Assembly (NCBI GenBank): GCA_963772375.1
Contig: CAVYXG010000004.1
Coordinates: 372,001-436,000, forward strand
Origin: DATBHM01 sp963772375
Lineage (GTDB): Bacteria; Actinomycetota; UBA4738; JACQTL01
Length of the DNA stretch: 64,000 nucleotides
Reading direction: 5' to 3'
The position numbers were made by a program, and so were the translations under genes. The notes beneath the pieces were generated by a model, which was given only the letters and a program-made list of their open reading frames with translations, made no database searches and was not told where the DNA came from. Shown one piece after another: positions 1 to 7,452 of this stretch (within the stretch, counting starts at the first letter, position 1; each line of letters begins with the position of its first letter).

Positions 1-423
1 CTGATCGTGGCGGCCGACGACGCCGTGTTCGGGCTGCCGGAGGTGCGGGTGGGGATCGTGCCGGGGGGCGGCGGGACCCAGCTCCTCGCGCGGCGCGTGG
101 GCGTCGCCCGCGCGAAGGAGATGATCTTCACGGGCCGCCGCATCACGGCCGAGATCGCCCATGAGTGGGGCATGGTGAACACGGTGGCGCTGCGCCACGG
201 GCTCGCCACCGCGACCGCGGAGCTCGCCCGCGAGGTGTGCCGCTCCTCACCCGTCGGCGTGCGCGAGGCGAAGTTCGCCGTCGACCGGGGGCTCGAGGTG
301 CCGCTGCAGCAGGGGCTGGAGCTCGAGGAGCTGGCCTGGCGCCGCGCGGTCGCGAGCGAGGACCGGACCGAGGGCATCGCCGCGTTCAACGACAAGCGCG
401 ACCCCGAATGGCAGGGCCGGTGA
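1..423 (+). CDS. Enoyl-CoA hydratase/isomerase family protein (3' part)
   Basis: Only the last 140 residues are in the window; the gene starts upstream. The visible part contains the crotonase-fold segment LPEVRVGIVPGGGGT, in which the Glu is the position of the usual catalytic glutamate of enoyl-CoA hydratases, followed by the C-terminal helical region ending NDKRDPEWQGR. Such enzymes hydrate 2-enoyl-CoA esters. The stop codon overlaps the GTG of the HMG-CoA-lyase-like gene by 4 bp, so the two are probably translationally coupled. With a biotin carboxylase alpha subunit 2.2 kb downstream, this resembles the liu (leucine/isovalerate) pathway, where the matching enzyme would be 3-methylglutaconyl-CoA hydratase (LiuC). 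That exact substrate is an inference from context only. Confidence 0.85.
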   Translation: MIVAADDAVFGLPEVRVGIVPGGGGTQLLARRVGVARAKEMIFTGRRITAEIAHEWGMVNTVALRHGLATATAELAREVCRSSPVGVREAKFAVDRGLEVPLQQGLELEELAWRRAVASEDRTEGIAAFNDKRDPEWQGR

Positions 424-1397
424 GCCGGCAGCTGCCGGCGCGGGTGACCATCCGCGAGGTCGGGCCGCGGGACGGCCTCCAGGCCGAACGCCCCCTGCCC
501 GTCGCCATACGGGCCGGGCTGATCGACATGCTGTCCGGGGCCGAGCTGCCGAAGGTCGAGGCGGTGTCGTTCGTCTCCGAGAAGGCCGTGCCGTCGATGG
601 CCGGCGCGGCCGAGGTGTGGTCCATGGCCAAAGCCCGTCCGGAGATCGCGTACTCGGCGCTGGTGCCGAACCGCCGGGGCGCGGAGGCGGCCGTCACGGC
701 CGGCGGGTTCTCCTCGCTGCAGGCCTTCCTCGCGGCGAGCGAGGGCTACAACACCCACAACGTCGGCAAGCCGGTCGAGGATTCGCTGGCGGACGTCGCG
801 GCGGTGGTGGAGGTGGCCCTCGGTGCCGGCCTGCCGGCCGAGGTCTCGATCTCGTGCGCGTTCGGCGATCCCTACGAGGGCGATGTCCAACCGTCTCAGG
901 TGGTCGAGGTCGCCAGGCGCGTGGCCGACCTCGGCGCGGTCGGCGTGTCGCTCGGCGACACCACCGGCATGGCGAACCCGGCCAAGGTGTGGGACCTGGT
1001 TCCCTTGATCCGGGACGCCGTCCCCGCCGTCCGCATCAACTGCCACTTCCACGACTCGCGCGGCGCAGCCCTCGCCAACGTGGTGGCCGCGATGGAGGTC
1101 GGCGTGGAGGAGTTCGACTCGGCCATCGGCGGGATGGGCGGGTCGCCCTTCGCCCCCGGTCCGAACGGCAACCTCGCCACCGAGGACCTCGTCGCGATGC
1201 TCGAGGGCATGGGGATCGACACCGGCGTCGACGTGATGTCGCTGTTCACCGCGGCTCGAATGGTCGAGGGCATGGTCGGCCACCGACTGCCCGCCCACGC
1301 CTGGCGCGCCGACTACCCGGAGCACGGCTGGGAGGCCCTCCCCCACAACCCGAACCTCCCCGGCTACTGGGCAGAACCCGACCACGAAGCGCAATAG
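420..1397 (+). CDS. Hydroxymethylglutaryl-CoA lyase-like protein
   Basis: A 325-residue TIM-barrel aldolase of the HMG-CoA lyase/isopropylmalate synthase superfamily. It opens with VTIREVGPRDGLQ, the typical N-terminal Arg-Asp-Gly-Leu-Gln motif, and has NCHFHDSRG, the metal-binding HxH of the family. HMG-CoA lyases cleave HMG-CoA to acetoacetate and acetyl-CoA at the end of leucine breakdown. The glycine-rich signature loop, normally GGCPxAPGAxGN, reads GGSPFAPGPNGN here, so the catalytic-loop Cys is Ser (residue 242, bases 1143-1145). GTG was chosen as start because it overlaps the upstream stop and directly precedes the conserved barrel start. The fold is clear; the exact acyl-CoA substrate is doubtful because of the Cys change. 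Confidence 0.82.
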   Translation: MSRQLPARVTIREVGPRDGLQAERPLPVAIRAGLIDMLSGAELPKVEAVSFVSEKAVPSMAGAAEVWSMAKARPEIAYSALVPNRRGAEAAVTAGGFSSLQAFLAASEGYNTHNVGKPVEDSLADVAAVVEVALGAGLPAEVSISCAFGDPYEGDVQPSQVVEVARRVADLGAVGVSLGDTTGMANPAKVWDLVPLIRDAVPAVRINCHFHDSRGAALANVVAAMEVGVEEFDSAIGGMGGSPFAPGPNGNLATEDLVAMLEGMGIDTGVDVMSLFTAARMVEGMVGHRLPAHAWRADYPEHGWEALPHNPNLPGYWAEPDHEAQ

Positions 1398-1503
1398 TCG
1401 AGGCTGGCGCCACAGAGCGCCCACAAGAGGTCTCCTCGAATGCCAGGGTCCATGATGTCATCGCACGCCTGAGCAGACGCGTCACCAGCGCGAAAGGGGA
1501 GGC

Positions 1504-2484
1504 ATGGACGAGCCGCTGCACGGAGCCAGCATCTCCGGGACACCGGAGCCGGCGCGTATCGAGGAGTGGCTGCGGGCGCTCCCCGGCTTCGGGAGCGCCC
1601 ACGTCAGGACCGTGCACCCGCTCACGGACGGGCTGTCGAACGTGACCTGCCGGCTGGAGATCATCGGCGGGCCGGTGCCGGCCGCGGTGCTCAGGATCCA
1701 GCCCGAACACGGGATCTTCGAGCCGTACGACATCCTTCGAGAGGCCGATGTGTTGCGGTGCCTCGCAGGAACCTCGGTGCCGGTGCCGGCGGTGATCGCG
1801 ACCGAGCCGGATCCAACGTTCTTCGGCGCGCCGTCCCTGCTGATGGAATGGGTGGACGCACCGCACATGCCCGCGCCCGAGGTCGACGCCACCGTGTTCT
1901 TCACCGACCTGCCGCCGTTCGCCGCTGCGCTTGCCGCCATCCACGCGCTCGACTGGCGCGCCGCCGGTCTCGAGTTCCTCGGAGCACCATCATCAGCCGC
2001 GGCCGGGTTCGCGGGCGAGATCGACGTGGTCGAGGTCCGGATGCGAACGTTCGGCTGCGCGGAGGACCCGCTGCTCCGGCGGGCGCTGGCGACGCTCCGC
2101 TCGGCCGCCCCGACCGGTGGTCGCCTGGCCCTGTGCCACGGTGACCCGAATCCGTTCAACTACCTGTTCCGCGATGGCAGCGTGGTCGCGGTCGTCGACT
2201 GGGAGCAGGCACGGATCAGCGACCCGCGATCGGACGTGGCACAACTCGTTGCGCTGTCCCATCTCAAGGGTGCCGCGCCGTTCGGCCCGGTCAGCGCGAA
2301 TCCGTTCGTCCAGCTGTACGAGGGCGCGATCGGGGCTCCGCTCGAAGGCCTGGAGCTGTTTCGCGCCTTCTGGCTCTACCAATTGGGCGTCGTCTACCAC
2401 GGGTGGAAGGTCCACGGGCCCGAGCCGTGGTTCACCTGGGCGCAGATCGAGGAACTCCTCACGGCGGCGCTCGCCGAACTCTGA
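1504..2484 (+). CDS. Phosphotransferase family protein (APH/choline kinase fold)
   Basis: A 326-residue protein kinase-like enzyme of the aminoglycoside phosphotransferase (APH) family. The Brenner motif LCHGDPNPFNYL lies near residue 211 and the metal-binding VVDWEQA near residue 231, both with intact Asp and Asn. An AAAGGGGAGG ribosome-binding stretch directly precedes the ATG. It lies between acyl-CoA lyase and biotin carboxylase genes. In actinobacteria, APH-like genes commonly neighbour acyl-CoA dehydrogenases, and animal ACAD10/ACAD11 carry the same domain, where it phosphorylates 4-hydroxyacyl-CoAs. A role in acyl-CoA metabolism therefore fits better than antibiotic resistance, but the substrate cannot be read from the sequence. 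Confidence 0.8.
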   Translation: MDEPLHGASISGTPEPARIEEWLRALPGFGSAHVRTVHPLTDGLSNVTCRLEIIGGPVPAAVLRIQPEHGIFEPYDILREADVLRCLAGTSVPVPAVIATEPDPTFFGAPSLLMEWVDAPHMPAPEVDATVFFTDLPPFAAALAAIHALDWRAAGLEFLGAPSSAAAGFAGEIDVVEVRMRTFGCAEDPLLRRALATLRSAAPTGGRLALCHGDPNPFNYLFRDGSVVAVVDWEQARISDPRSDVAQLVALSHLKGAAPFGPVSANPFVQLYEGAIGAPLEGLELFRAFWLYQLGVVYHGWKVHGPEPWFTWAQIEELLTAALAEL

Positions 2485-2501
2485 GCGCGGGGAGCGGTTC
2501 T

Positions 2502-2603
2502 TCACGCCTCTTCTTCGCCGACGTCGCGCCATGCCTGGACGAACTCGGCCTCGGGGCCGGGCTTCACGACCCACCTGCCGAACGTGTTCGCATCGCCCTC
2601 CAT
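2502..2603 (-). pseudogene. 33-residue ABM-like N-terminal fragment
   Basis: A short reading frame on the minus strand with an ATG at 2603-2601, an ideal AAGGAGG Shine-Dalgarno 5 nt before it, and TGA at 2504-2502. The peptide contains TFGRWVVKPGPEAEFVQAW, which looks like the first strand and helix of antibiotic-biosynthesis-monooxygenase (ABM) dimeric alpha-beta proteins, normally about 100 residues. It ends at GEEEA just after the first helix. The rest of an ABM domain is not visible downstream. It is either a truncated gene still carrying its ribosome-binding site or a genuine small protein. A TANNNT hexamer at 2640-2635 could be its -10 element. Confidence 0.45.
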
Positions 2604-2634
2604 CGCAACCTCCTTCGCGGCTTCGTACGCGCCG

Positions 2635-2644
2635 ACACTATGCT
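2635..2644. promoter_or_regulatory. Overlapping divergent -10-like hexamers
   Basis: TATGCT (2639-2644, plus strand) lies 27 nt before the GTG of the biotin carboxylase gene. TAGTGT (2640-2635, minus strand) lies 31 nt before the ATG of the small ABM-like frame. Both fit TANNNT, the -10 consensus of high-GC actinobacteria. No convincing -35 was seen. The overlap would make transcription of the two genes mutually exclusive or co-regulated. Confidence 0.35.
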
Positions 2645-2671
2645 CGTTCGGCCGTCGGCCAAGGAGCGCGG

Positions 2672-4378
2672 GTGTTCGGCAAGGTCCTGATCGCCAACCG
2701 GGGTGAGATCGCCGTTCGGGTCGCCCGGACGTGCCGCGAGCTCGGCGTGGCCACGGTCGCTGTGTTCAGCGACGTGGACGCCTTCGCGCGGCACGTCGCC
2801 GCGTGCGACGAGGCGGTCCACCTGCCCGGCGTCACGCCCACCGAGACCTATCTCAACCTCGACGGCGTGATCGCGGCCGCCCGCTCGACCGGGGCGGAGG
2901 CGGTGCACCCCGGATACGGGTTCTTCTCCGAACGGGCGGATGCGGCCGAGGCGTTCCAGCGGGCTGGTCTCGTGTGGATCGGGCCGCCGCCGTCGGCCAC
3001 CCGCGCGGTCGGCGACAAGGTCTCGGCGCGGAGGCTCGCGACGCAGGCGGGGGTGCCGGTGGTGCCTGGGACGCTCGACCCGGTGGAGGGCGCGGCCGAG
3101 GTGTGGGCCTTCGGGGACGAGCACGGGTGGCCCGTGGCGATCAAGGCCTCCGGCGGCGGCGGTGGGCGAGGATTGAAGGTCGCCCGCACCGCGGACGAGG
3201 CCGAGGCCGCACTGGAGTCCGCGGTTCGCGAGGCCGAGGCGTACTTCGGCTCGAGCGAGGTCTACCTCGAGCGCTACCTCGAACGGCCCAAGCACGTCGA
3301 AATCCAGGTGCTCTCCCCCAGGCCGGGCGGGGCGCTGTGGCTCGGCGCGCGTGACTGTTCGATGCAGCGCCACCACCAGAAGTTGGTCGAGGAGACGCCT
3401 CCCCCGTTGCACACCGGGGTCGTGCCGGCCATGGGCGCCGCGGCCGTCGCCGTCGCCGACGCCTGCGGCTACGTCAACGCCGGAACGGTGGAGTTCCTCG
3501 TGGACTCGGACGGTTCGTTCTACTTCCTGGAAGTGAACGCCCGCCTCCAGGTCGAGCACACGATCACCGAGGAGGTCACCGGGCTCGACCTGGTCGCGTG
3601 CCAGCTGCGCATCGCGTCCGGTGAGGACCTCGGCCTGGTGCAGTCTGAATTCGAACCCGGCGGCCGCCACGAGCCGCGCGGCCACGCCATCGAATGCCGG
3701 ATCAACGCGGAGGACCCCTCGCGGGACTTCGCGCCCGGGCCGGGGCGCATCACCGCGTACGACGAACCCGCCGGGCCCGGGGTGCGAGTGGACTCGGGAT
3801 TCGGCGCCGGCGACGAGGTGCCCGGCGCATACGACAGCCTGGTCGCCAAGCTCATCGTGCACGGTTCGACCCGCGAGGAAGCCCGCCGCAGGATGCTCCG
3901 CGCGCTGCGCGAGTTCCGTGTCCAGGGGATCCCGACGACCATCCCGGCCCACGTCACGCTGCTCGAGCACCATGCGTTCGTCGACGGGTCGTACACGACC
4001 AGGACGCTCGAGTCGGGCGCGCTCGACGCGCTGGCGCCGGTCGAGGAGGCCGACGGCGACGGCGTGCCGGTGCTGCTGGTCGGCGGCTCGCCGGTTCTGC
4101 TGTGGAACCCGGGCATGGCGGCCTCGGCGCCGCATGCCACGGCGGGGGCCGGGGGCGACCGGGCGAGCGGAACCGTGACCTCTCCGATGCACGGCACGAT
4201 CCTCCAGGTCGACGTGAAGCCCGGCGACCGGGTCGAACGCGGGGACCAGGTCGCCGTCCTCGAGGCCATGAAGATGGAGACGCGCGTCGCCGCCCTCCGC
4301 GAGGGGGAGATCACCGCGGTCCACGTCGAGTCCGGCCAGGTCGTCGAGTCCGGCCAGCCGATCGCCGAGATCGCCTGA
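2672..4378 (+). CDS. Acetyl/propionyl/methylcrotonyl-CoA carboxylase alpha subunit
   Basis: A 568-residue biotin carboxylase fused to a biotin carboxyl carrier domain. It begins with the family hallmark FGKVLIANRGEIAVRVART, contains the ATP-grasp glycine loop KASGGGGGRGLKVA, the FLEVNARLQVEH catalytic segment, and ends with the biotinyl domain EAMKMET, where Lys534 is the biotin attachment site. It carboxylates biotin with ATP and bicarbonate for a partner carboxyltransferase. No beta (carboxyltransferase) subunit is visible in the window. The GTG start has AAGGAG five nt upstream. With the enoyl-CoA hydratase and HMG-CoA-lyase-like genes it suggests methylcrotonyl-CoA carboxylase (LiuD), but at 568 residues it is shorter than typical LiuD (about 650), so an acetyl/propionyl-CoA carboxylase is possible. 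Confidence 0.9.
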   Translation: MFGKVLIANRGEIAVRVARTCRELGVATVAVFSDVDAFARHVAACDEAVHLPGVTPTETYLNLDGVIAAARSTGAEAVHPGYGFFSERADAAEAFQRAGLVWIGPPPSATRAVGDKVSARRLATQAGVPVVPGTLDPVEGAAEVWAFGDEHGWPVAIKASGGGGGRGLKVARTADEAEAALESAVREAEAYFGSSEVYLERYLERPKHVEIQVLSPRPGGALWLGARDCSMQRHHQKLVEETPPPLHTGVVPAMGAAAVAVADACGYVNAGTVEFLVDSDGSFYFLEVNARLQVEHTITEEVTGLDLVACQLRIASGEDLGLVQSEFEPGGRHEPRGHAIECRINAEDPSRDFAPGPGRITAYDEPAGPGVRVDSGFGAGDEVPGAYDSLVAKLIVHGSTREEARRRMLRALREFRVQGIPTTIPAHVTLLEHHAFVDGSYTTRTLESGALDALAPVEEADGDGVPVLLVGGSPVLLWNPGMAASAPHATAGAGGDRASGTVTSPMHGTILQVDVKPGDRVERGDQVAVLEAMKMETRVAALREGEITAVHVESGQVVESGQPIAEIA

Positions 4379-4401
4379 CCACGTCCGGTAGTCTCCGGCG
4401 C

Positions 4402-5142
4402 ATGAAACCCACCGCCGCCGTCATCCAGCCCGGGGAACGCGACGAGGTCGAGCTGCCCGGTTCCAACGGGTGGGTTCGGCTGATGATCGACGGCTCGCTC
4501 GGCGCGCGGCACCTGGTGCAGCGGATCTTCCGGTTCGAACCCGGCCACACGCCCGACCTCCACAACGAGACCAGCGAGGACGTCATGTACGTGGTGTCCG
4601 GGACGGGCACGCTCGACGCGGGCGGCGCCTCGATCGAGCTGGTTCCGGGGACCGCCTGCTGGGTCCCGCCCGAGGTGGGCTACCACATCGAGAACGAGGG
4701 CCCGCACGAACTGGTGGTGGTCTCGGTGCTCTCGCCGCCGCCCGGCGGGCCGAGGCTCGACGGGCCCGAGCCCGACGTCCCGCACCGCTACTCGATCCAC
4801 GAGGACGACCAGCCGTCGTTCCCGGCGGGCGACGACCGGACGTTCCGCGTCCTGGTCGACCCGGCGATGGGGTGCCGGAGCGTCACACAGTTCGTCGGCG
4901 AGATCGAGGCCATCCCCGCCTCGCCGCACACGCACGCATATGAGGAGGCGGTGCACGTCCTGTCCGGCGACGGGACGGTCGAGATCGGCGACGAGGTCCA
5001 CCCGATCGGCCGTGGAACCAGCGTGTTCCTGCCGCCGGGTGTGGAGCACCGCCTGACCGGCGCCGGCCGCGAGACGCTCCGCGTGCTGGGGGTGTTCTCC
5101 CCGCCGGGTTCACCCGCTTCGAGGGGTGACCGGCCCGACTGA
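4402..5142 (+). CDS. Two-domain cupin protein
   Basis: A 246-residue protein with two cupin barrels. The first contains GHTPDLHNETSEDVMYVVSGTG and the second SPHTHAYEEAVHVLSGDGTVEIG, each followed by the second cupin motif (PGTACWVPPEVGYHIEN and RGTSVFLPPGVEHRL). The His and Glu residues that bind a metal in cupins are present in both halves. Bicupins include dioxygenases, isomerases and small-ligand sensors, and nothing points to one of these. The ATG is preceded by TAGTCT with only 7 nt between, so the transcript may be leaderless. The gene runs against the secreted-protein gene at 5188. Confidence 0.75.
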   Translation: MKPTAAVIQPGERDEVELPGSNGWVRLMIDGSLGARHLVQRIFRFEPGHTPDLHNETSEDVMYVVSGTGTLDAGGASIELVPGTACWVPPEVGYHIENEGPHELVVVSVLSPPPGGPRLDGPEPDVPHRYSIHEDDQPSFPAGDDRTFRVLVDPAMGCRSVTQFVGEIEAIPASPHTHAYEEAVHVLSGDGTVEIGDEVHPIGRGTSVFLPPGVEHRLTGAGRETLRVLGVFSPPGSPASRGDRPD

Positions 5143-5172
5143 TCGACCAAACGCGCTGTCGCCGACGTAGGC

Positions 5173-5191
5173 GTGACCGGATCCGGGTCAC
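5173..5191. terminator. Possible hairpin between convergent genes
   Basis: GTGACC and GGTCAC form a 6-bp stem around a 7-nt loop that contains the palindrome GGATCC. It lies between the convergent cupin and secreted-protein genes and overlaps the stop codon of the latter. There is no T-tract, so at best it is a weak bidirectional terminator. Confidence 0.25.
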
Positions 5192-6090
5192 TGCCTGCAG
5201 ATTGCGAACACCTGCATGTGCGTCTGGTGCCCCGCGGCATCGTCGTTCGCGGTCCCGCGCCATCCGTCGTCGGGGATGTGGTCGGCGTCCGGGCCGTCGA
5301 TCGGGAACGTGTCGGCGACCTCGATCCCATCGCTGGTCCCGAGGATCTCGATGCCGCCGCCGGTGACCTGCTCCCCGGCCGGACACTTCGCCTCTGCCGA
5401 TTCCTGCGCATTGTTCGCGACGGTCTTGACCGCGGAGAGGATGACGTCGGAGCCCCCCTGCCCCGAGCACACGGCCTCGACGGTGAGCGTGACGTTGTGG
5501 TGCAGCCCGTTGTTGGCCCGGCCGAGCCACGCGTCGTCGGGCTCGTTGTTCGCGTCGGGACCGTCTGCCGGCTCGGTGGTGGCGACCTCCTGCGTGTGGC
5601 TCCCGCCGGTGATGCCCACTCCGCCGCCCGTGACCTTCGTCCCGGCGGGGCAGACCGCCTTGGCCTCGCCCTGTGAGTTCCTGGGAACGGTCTTCTGGCG
5701 GACGCGGTCCGTCACGCCGTTCCGGGCGCAGATGGCGAAGACCTTCATCGTGGCGCCGGCCGGCGAGCTGTTGGTCGCCACGGCGGTCCAGCCCCTCAGC
5801 CCCGATCCCTCCGGAAGCGTGGAACCCACCTCGAGGTCGAGGCCCGACTGGTTCCCCGTGATCTCCATCCCGCCACCGGTCGCGACCGGGCGGTCCGTCG
5901 GGCAGTGGACGGTGTCGGTCGTCACGCCGGGCTCGGCGTTGGGGACGGCCCTGGTGTCATGGGCGTATCGGAGCGGTCCGGCGCGGAGGCCCCACGCCGG
6001 TGACGCCACGAGCACGACGAGGACCGCCAGCGCCACCACCGCGCCGGCTCGCGACCTCGTCCCGCGTCGAATGCAGCGATTCCCTCTCAT
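5188..6090 (-). CDS. Secreted protein with three tandem CPxGxxVTGGG repeats
   Basis: A 300-residue exported protein of unknown function. Residues 1-34 are a signal peptide: several Arg, a hydrophobic core AGAVVALAVLVVLVA, and an SPAWG cleavage-type end. The mature part consists of three repeats of about 80 residues, each starting with a Cys-Pro motif (CPTDRPVATGGG, CPAGTKVTGGG, CPAGEQVTGGG) and ending with an aromatic or acidic strand plus Cys (VFAICARNG, VEAVCSGQG, VFAICRQ). The paired cysteines in each repeat suggest one disulfide per repeat. The ATG was chosen because the signal peptide starts there and AAGGGGG precedes it; a longer in-frame extension has no coding character. No catalytic motif was seen; a surface or extracellular role is inferred. 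Confidence 0.7.
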   Translation of the reverse strand: MRGNRCIRRGTRSRAGAVVALAVLVVLVASPAWGLRAGPLRYAHDTRAVPNAEPGVTTDTVHCPTDRPVATGGGMEITGNQSGLDLEVGSTLPEGSGLRGWTAVATNSSPAGATMKVFAICARNGVTDRVRQKTVPRNSQGEAKAVCPAGTKVTGGGVGITGGSHTQEVATTEPADGPDANNEPDDAWLGRANNGLHHNVTLTVEAVCSGQGGSDVILSAVKTVANNAQESAEAKCPAGEQVTGGGIEILGTSDGIEVADTFPIDGPDADHIPDDGWRGTANDDAAGHQTHMQVFAICRQ

Positions 6091-6234
6091 GGAGCCCCCT
6101 TCCTCCCGCGGCTCGGAGGAACCTATCGACCTTCCCTCGACGACGGCAAGATGCGAACGGGATTCGCGGTGATCGCAGAGCTCCACGCCGTGCCCGGTTG
6201 ACCGTTCTCGGCTGGGCGTGATCACCTCAGCGGC

Positions 6235-6756
6235 GTGCCGGTCTCCGAGACCAACTCCCGGGTCGTCTACGAGGCGCTGAAGTCCTCCGGCGTCAGCATC
6301 TGTTCGGCGTTGCCCGAGACGTGGCTCGTTCACCTGATCCGCATGGCGGAGGACGACGCGGGGATGACGCTCGTTCGCCTGGCCAAGGAGGAGGAGGGCG
6401 TCGGCCTCTCGATGGGCGCGCACCTGGCCGGCGCGCGCTCGGCGCTGCTCATGCAGAACCACGGGTTCCTCCAGGCGATCAACGGGATCGTCAGCGGCGC
6501 GATGCTCTACAAGATCCCGCTGCTGCTCGTGATCAGCGACCGGGGCCACCTCGGCGAACGCGACCCCTGGCAGACCGAGGGCGGCAGGTTCACCCGTCGC
6601 GTCCTGGACGCCCTCAACATCCAGCGGGACGAGCTCCGAACGCCGGAGGAGGTCGAGCCGAAGCTGCAGCGCGCCATGACCCTGGCGCAGTCGTCGCTCT
6701 CCCCCGTCGCCGTGCTGCTCACCCGCGAGCTGATGTGGGAGGAACCGCAGCCGTGA
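6235..6756 (+). CDS. Sulfopyruvate decarboxylase-like TPP enzyme, alpha (PYR) subunit
   Basis: A 173-residue TPP-enzyme pyrimidine-binding subunit of the ComD/phosphonopyruvate decarboxylase type. Visible family features are the KEEEGVGLSMGAHLAGARSA segment, whose Glu is the TPP-activating glutamate position, then LLMQNHGFLQAINGI and KIPLLLVISDRGHLGE. It would work as a heteromer with the downstream PP-domain subunit, whose GTG overlaps this stop codon by 4 bp. Two-gene enzymes of this kind decarboxylate 2-oxoacids such as sulfopyruvate or phosphonopyruvate. No coenzyme M or phosphonate gene is near, so the 2-oxoacid is unknown. A second, diverged copy of the pair lies at 55826-56988. Confidence 0.8.
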   Translation: MPVSETNSRVVYEALKSSGVSICSALPETWLVHLIRMAEDDAGMTLVRLAKEEEGVGLSMGAHLAGARSALLMQNHGFLQAINGIVSGAMLYKIPLLLVISDRGHLGERDPWQTEGGRFTRRVLDALNIQRDELRTPEEVEPKLQRAMTLAQSSLSPVAVLLTRELMWEEPQP

Positions 6757-7436
6757 AGCGCATCGACGCCCTCGAGGCGATCTACGGCGACATCGCCGAC
6801 TGCGCGGTCGTCACGATCATGGGCGCCGTCGCCGTCGAGCTGTACTCGCTCGGCCACCGCCCGAACTTCTTCTATCTCGAGCACGCCATGGGCCTCGCGT
6901 CGTCGATGGGCCTCGGCGTGGCGCTGGCGCAGCCCGAACGCCCGGTCGTCGTGATCGACGGTGACGGTTCGCTGCTGATGAACCTCGGCACCCTCACGAC
7001 GATCGCCCGGTACGCGCCGAAGAACCTCACCCACATCGTGTTCGACAACGAATCGCTGCTGTCGGTGGGCGGGTTCCCGACGGCGACCTCGACCGGCAGC
7101 GATCTCGCGGCGATCGCCCGCGGCGCAGGAATCGCGCGTTCGAGAATGGTCAACCAACTTGACGAGTTTACCGTGGCGGCCCGCGAGGACCTCGCGTGCG
7201 GCGAGGTGTCCTGCCTCGTCGCCAAGGTCGAAGACGTCGGGCCGGCGTCGTTCCACATGGACCTGCACCTGCTGGAGAACCGCTTCGAGTTCGCCCGCGC
7301 GCTCCGGGTTGGCGAACCCGGCGACGAGGCTCCGCCGCGACCGGCCCCGCGAGAGCCCGGCGAGCAGACGGGCGAGCCGACCATCGCGGACGACGAACAC
7401 CCCGACCCGGGGCCGGAGACCAGCACGTCCACCTGA
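6753..7436 (+). CDS. Sulfopyruvate decarboxylase-like TPP enzyme, beta (PP) subunit
   Basis: A 227-residue pyrophosphate-binding subunit. It carries the TPP/Mg motif as DGDGSLLMNLGTLTTIARYAPKNLTHIVFDNESLLS, that is GDG followed about 25 residues later by the acidic/Asn pair, here DN. Residues up to about 190 match the ComE-like domain; the last 35 residues are Pro/Glu/Asp-rich and probably disordered. It starts at the GTG that overlaps the alpha subunit stop (GTGA), implying coupled synthesis of a heteromer. A cyclase-family hydrolase follows 16 bp downstream, likely in the same operon. Start choice is supported by the overlap and by direct entry into the conserved RIDALEAIY helix. Confidence 0.82.
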   Translation: MKRIDALEAIYGDIADCAVVTIMGAVAVELYSLGHRPNFFYLEHAMGLASSMGLGVALAQPERPVVVIDGDGSLLMNLGTLTTIARYAPKNLTHIVFDNESLLSVGGFPTATSTGSDLAAIARGAGIARSRMVNQLDEFTVAAREDLACGEVSCLVAKVEDVGPASFHMDLHLLENRFEFARALRVGEPGDEAPPRPAPREPGEQTGEPTIADDEHPDPGPETSTST

Positions 7437-7452
7437 CGAGAGGACATCAGCC

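Noticed and set aside
2564..4324. A 586-codon open frame on the minus strand opposite the biotin carboxylase
   Set aside because: Arg/Pro/Gly/His-rich sequence without any domain, antisense to a gene with perfect family motifs; typical of high-GC DNA.
4402..5142. Bicupin as oxalate decarboxylase or gentisate dioxygenase
   Set aside because: Two cupin motifs are present, but length and neighbours do not support either; left as unassigned cupin.
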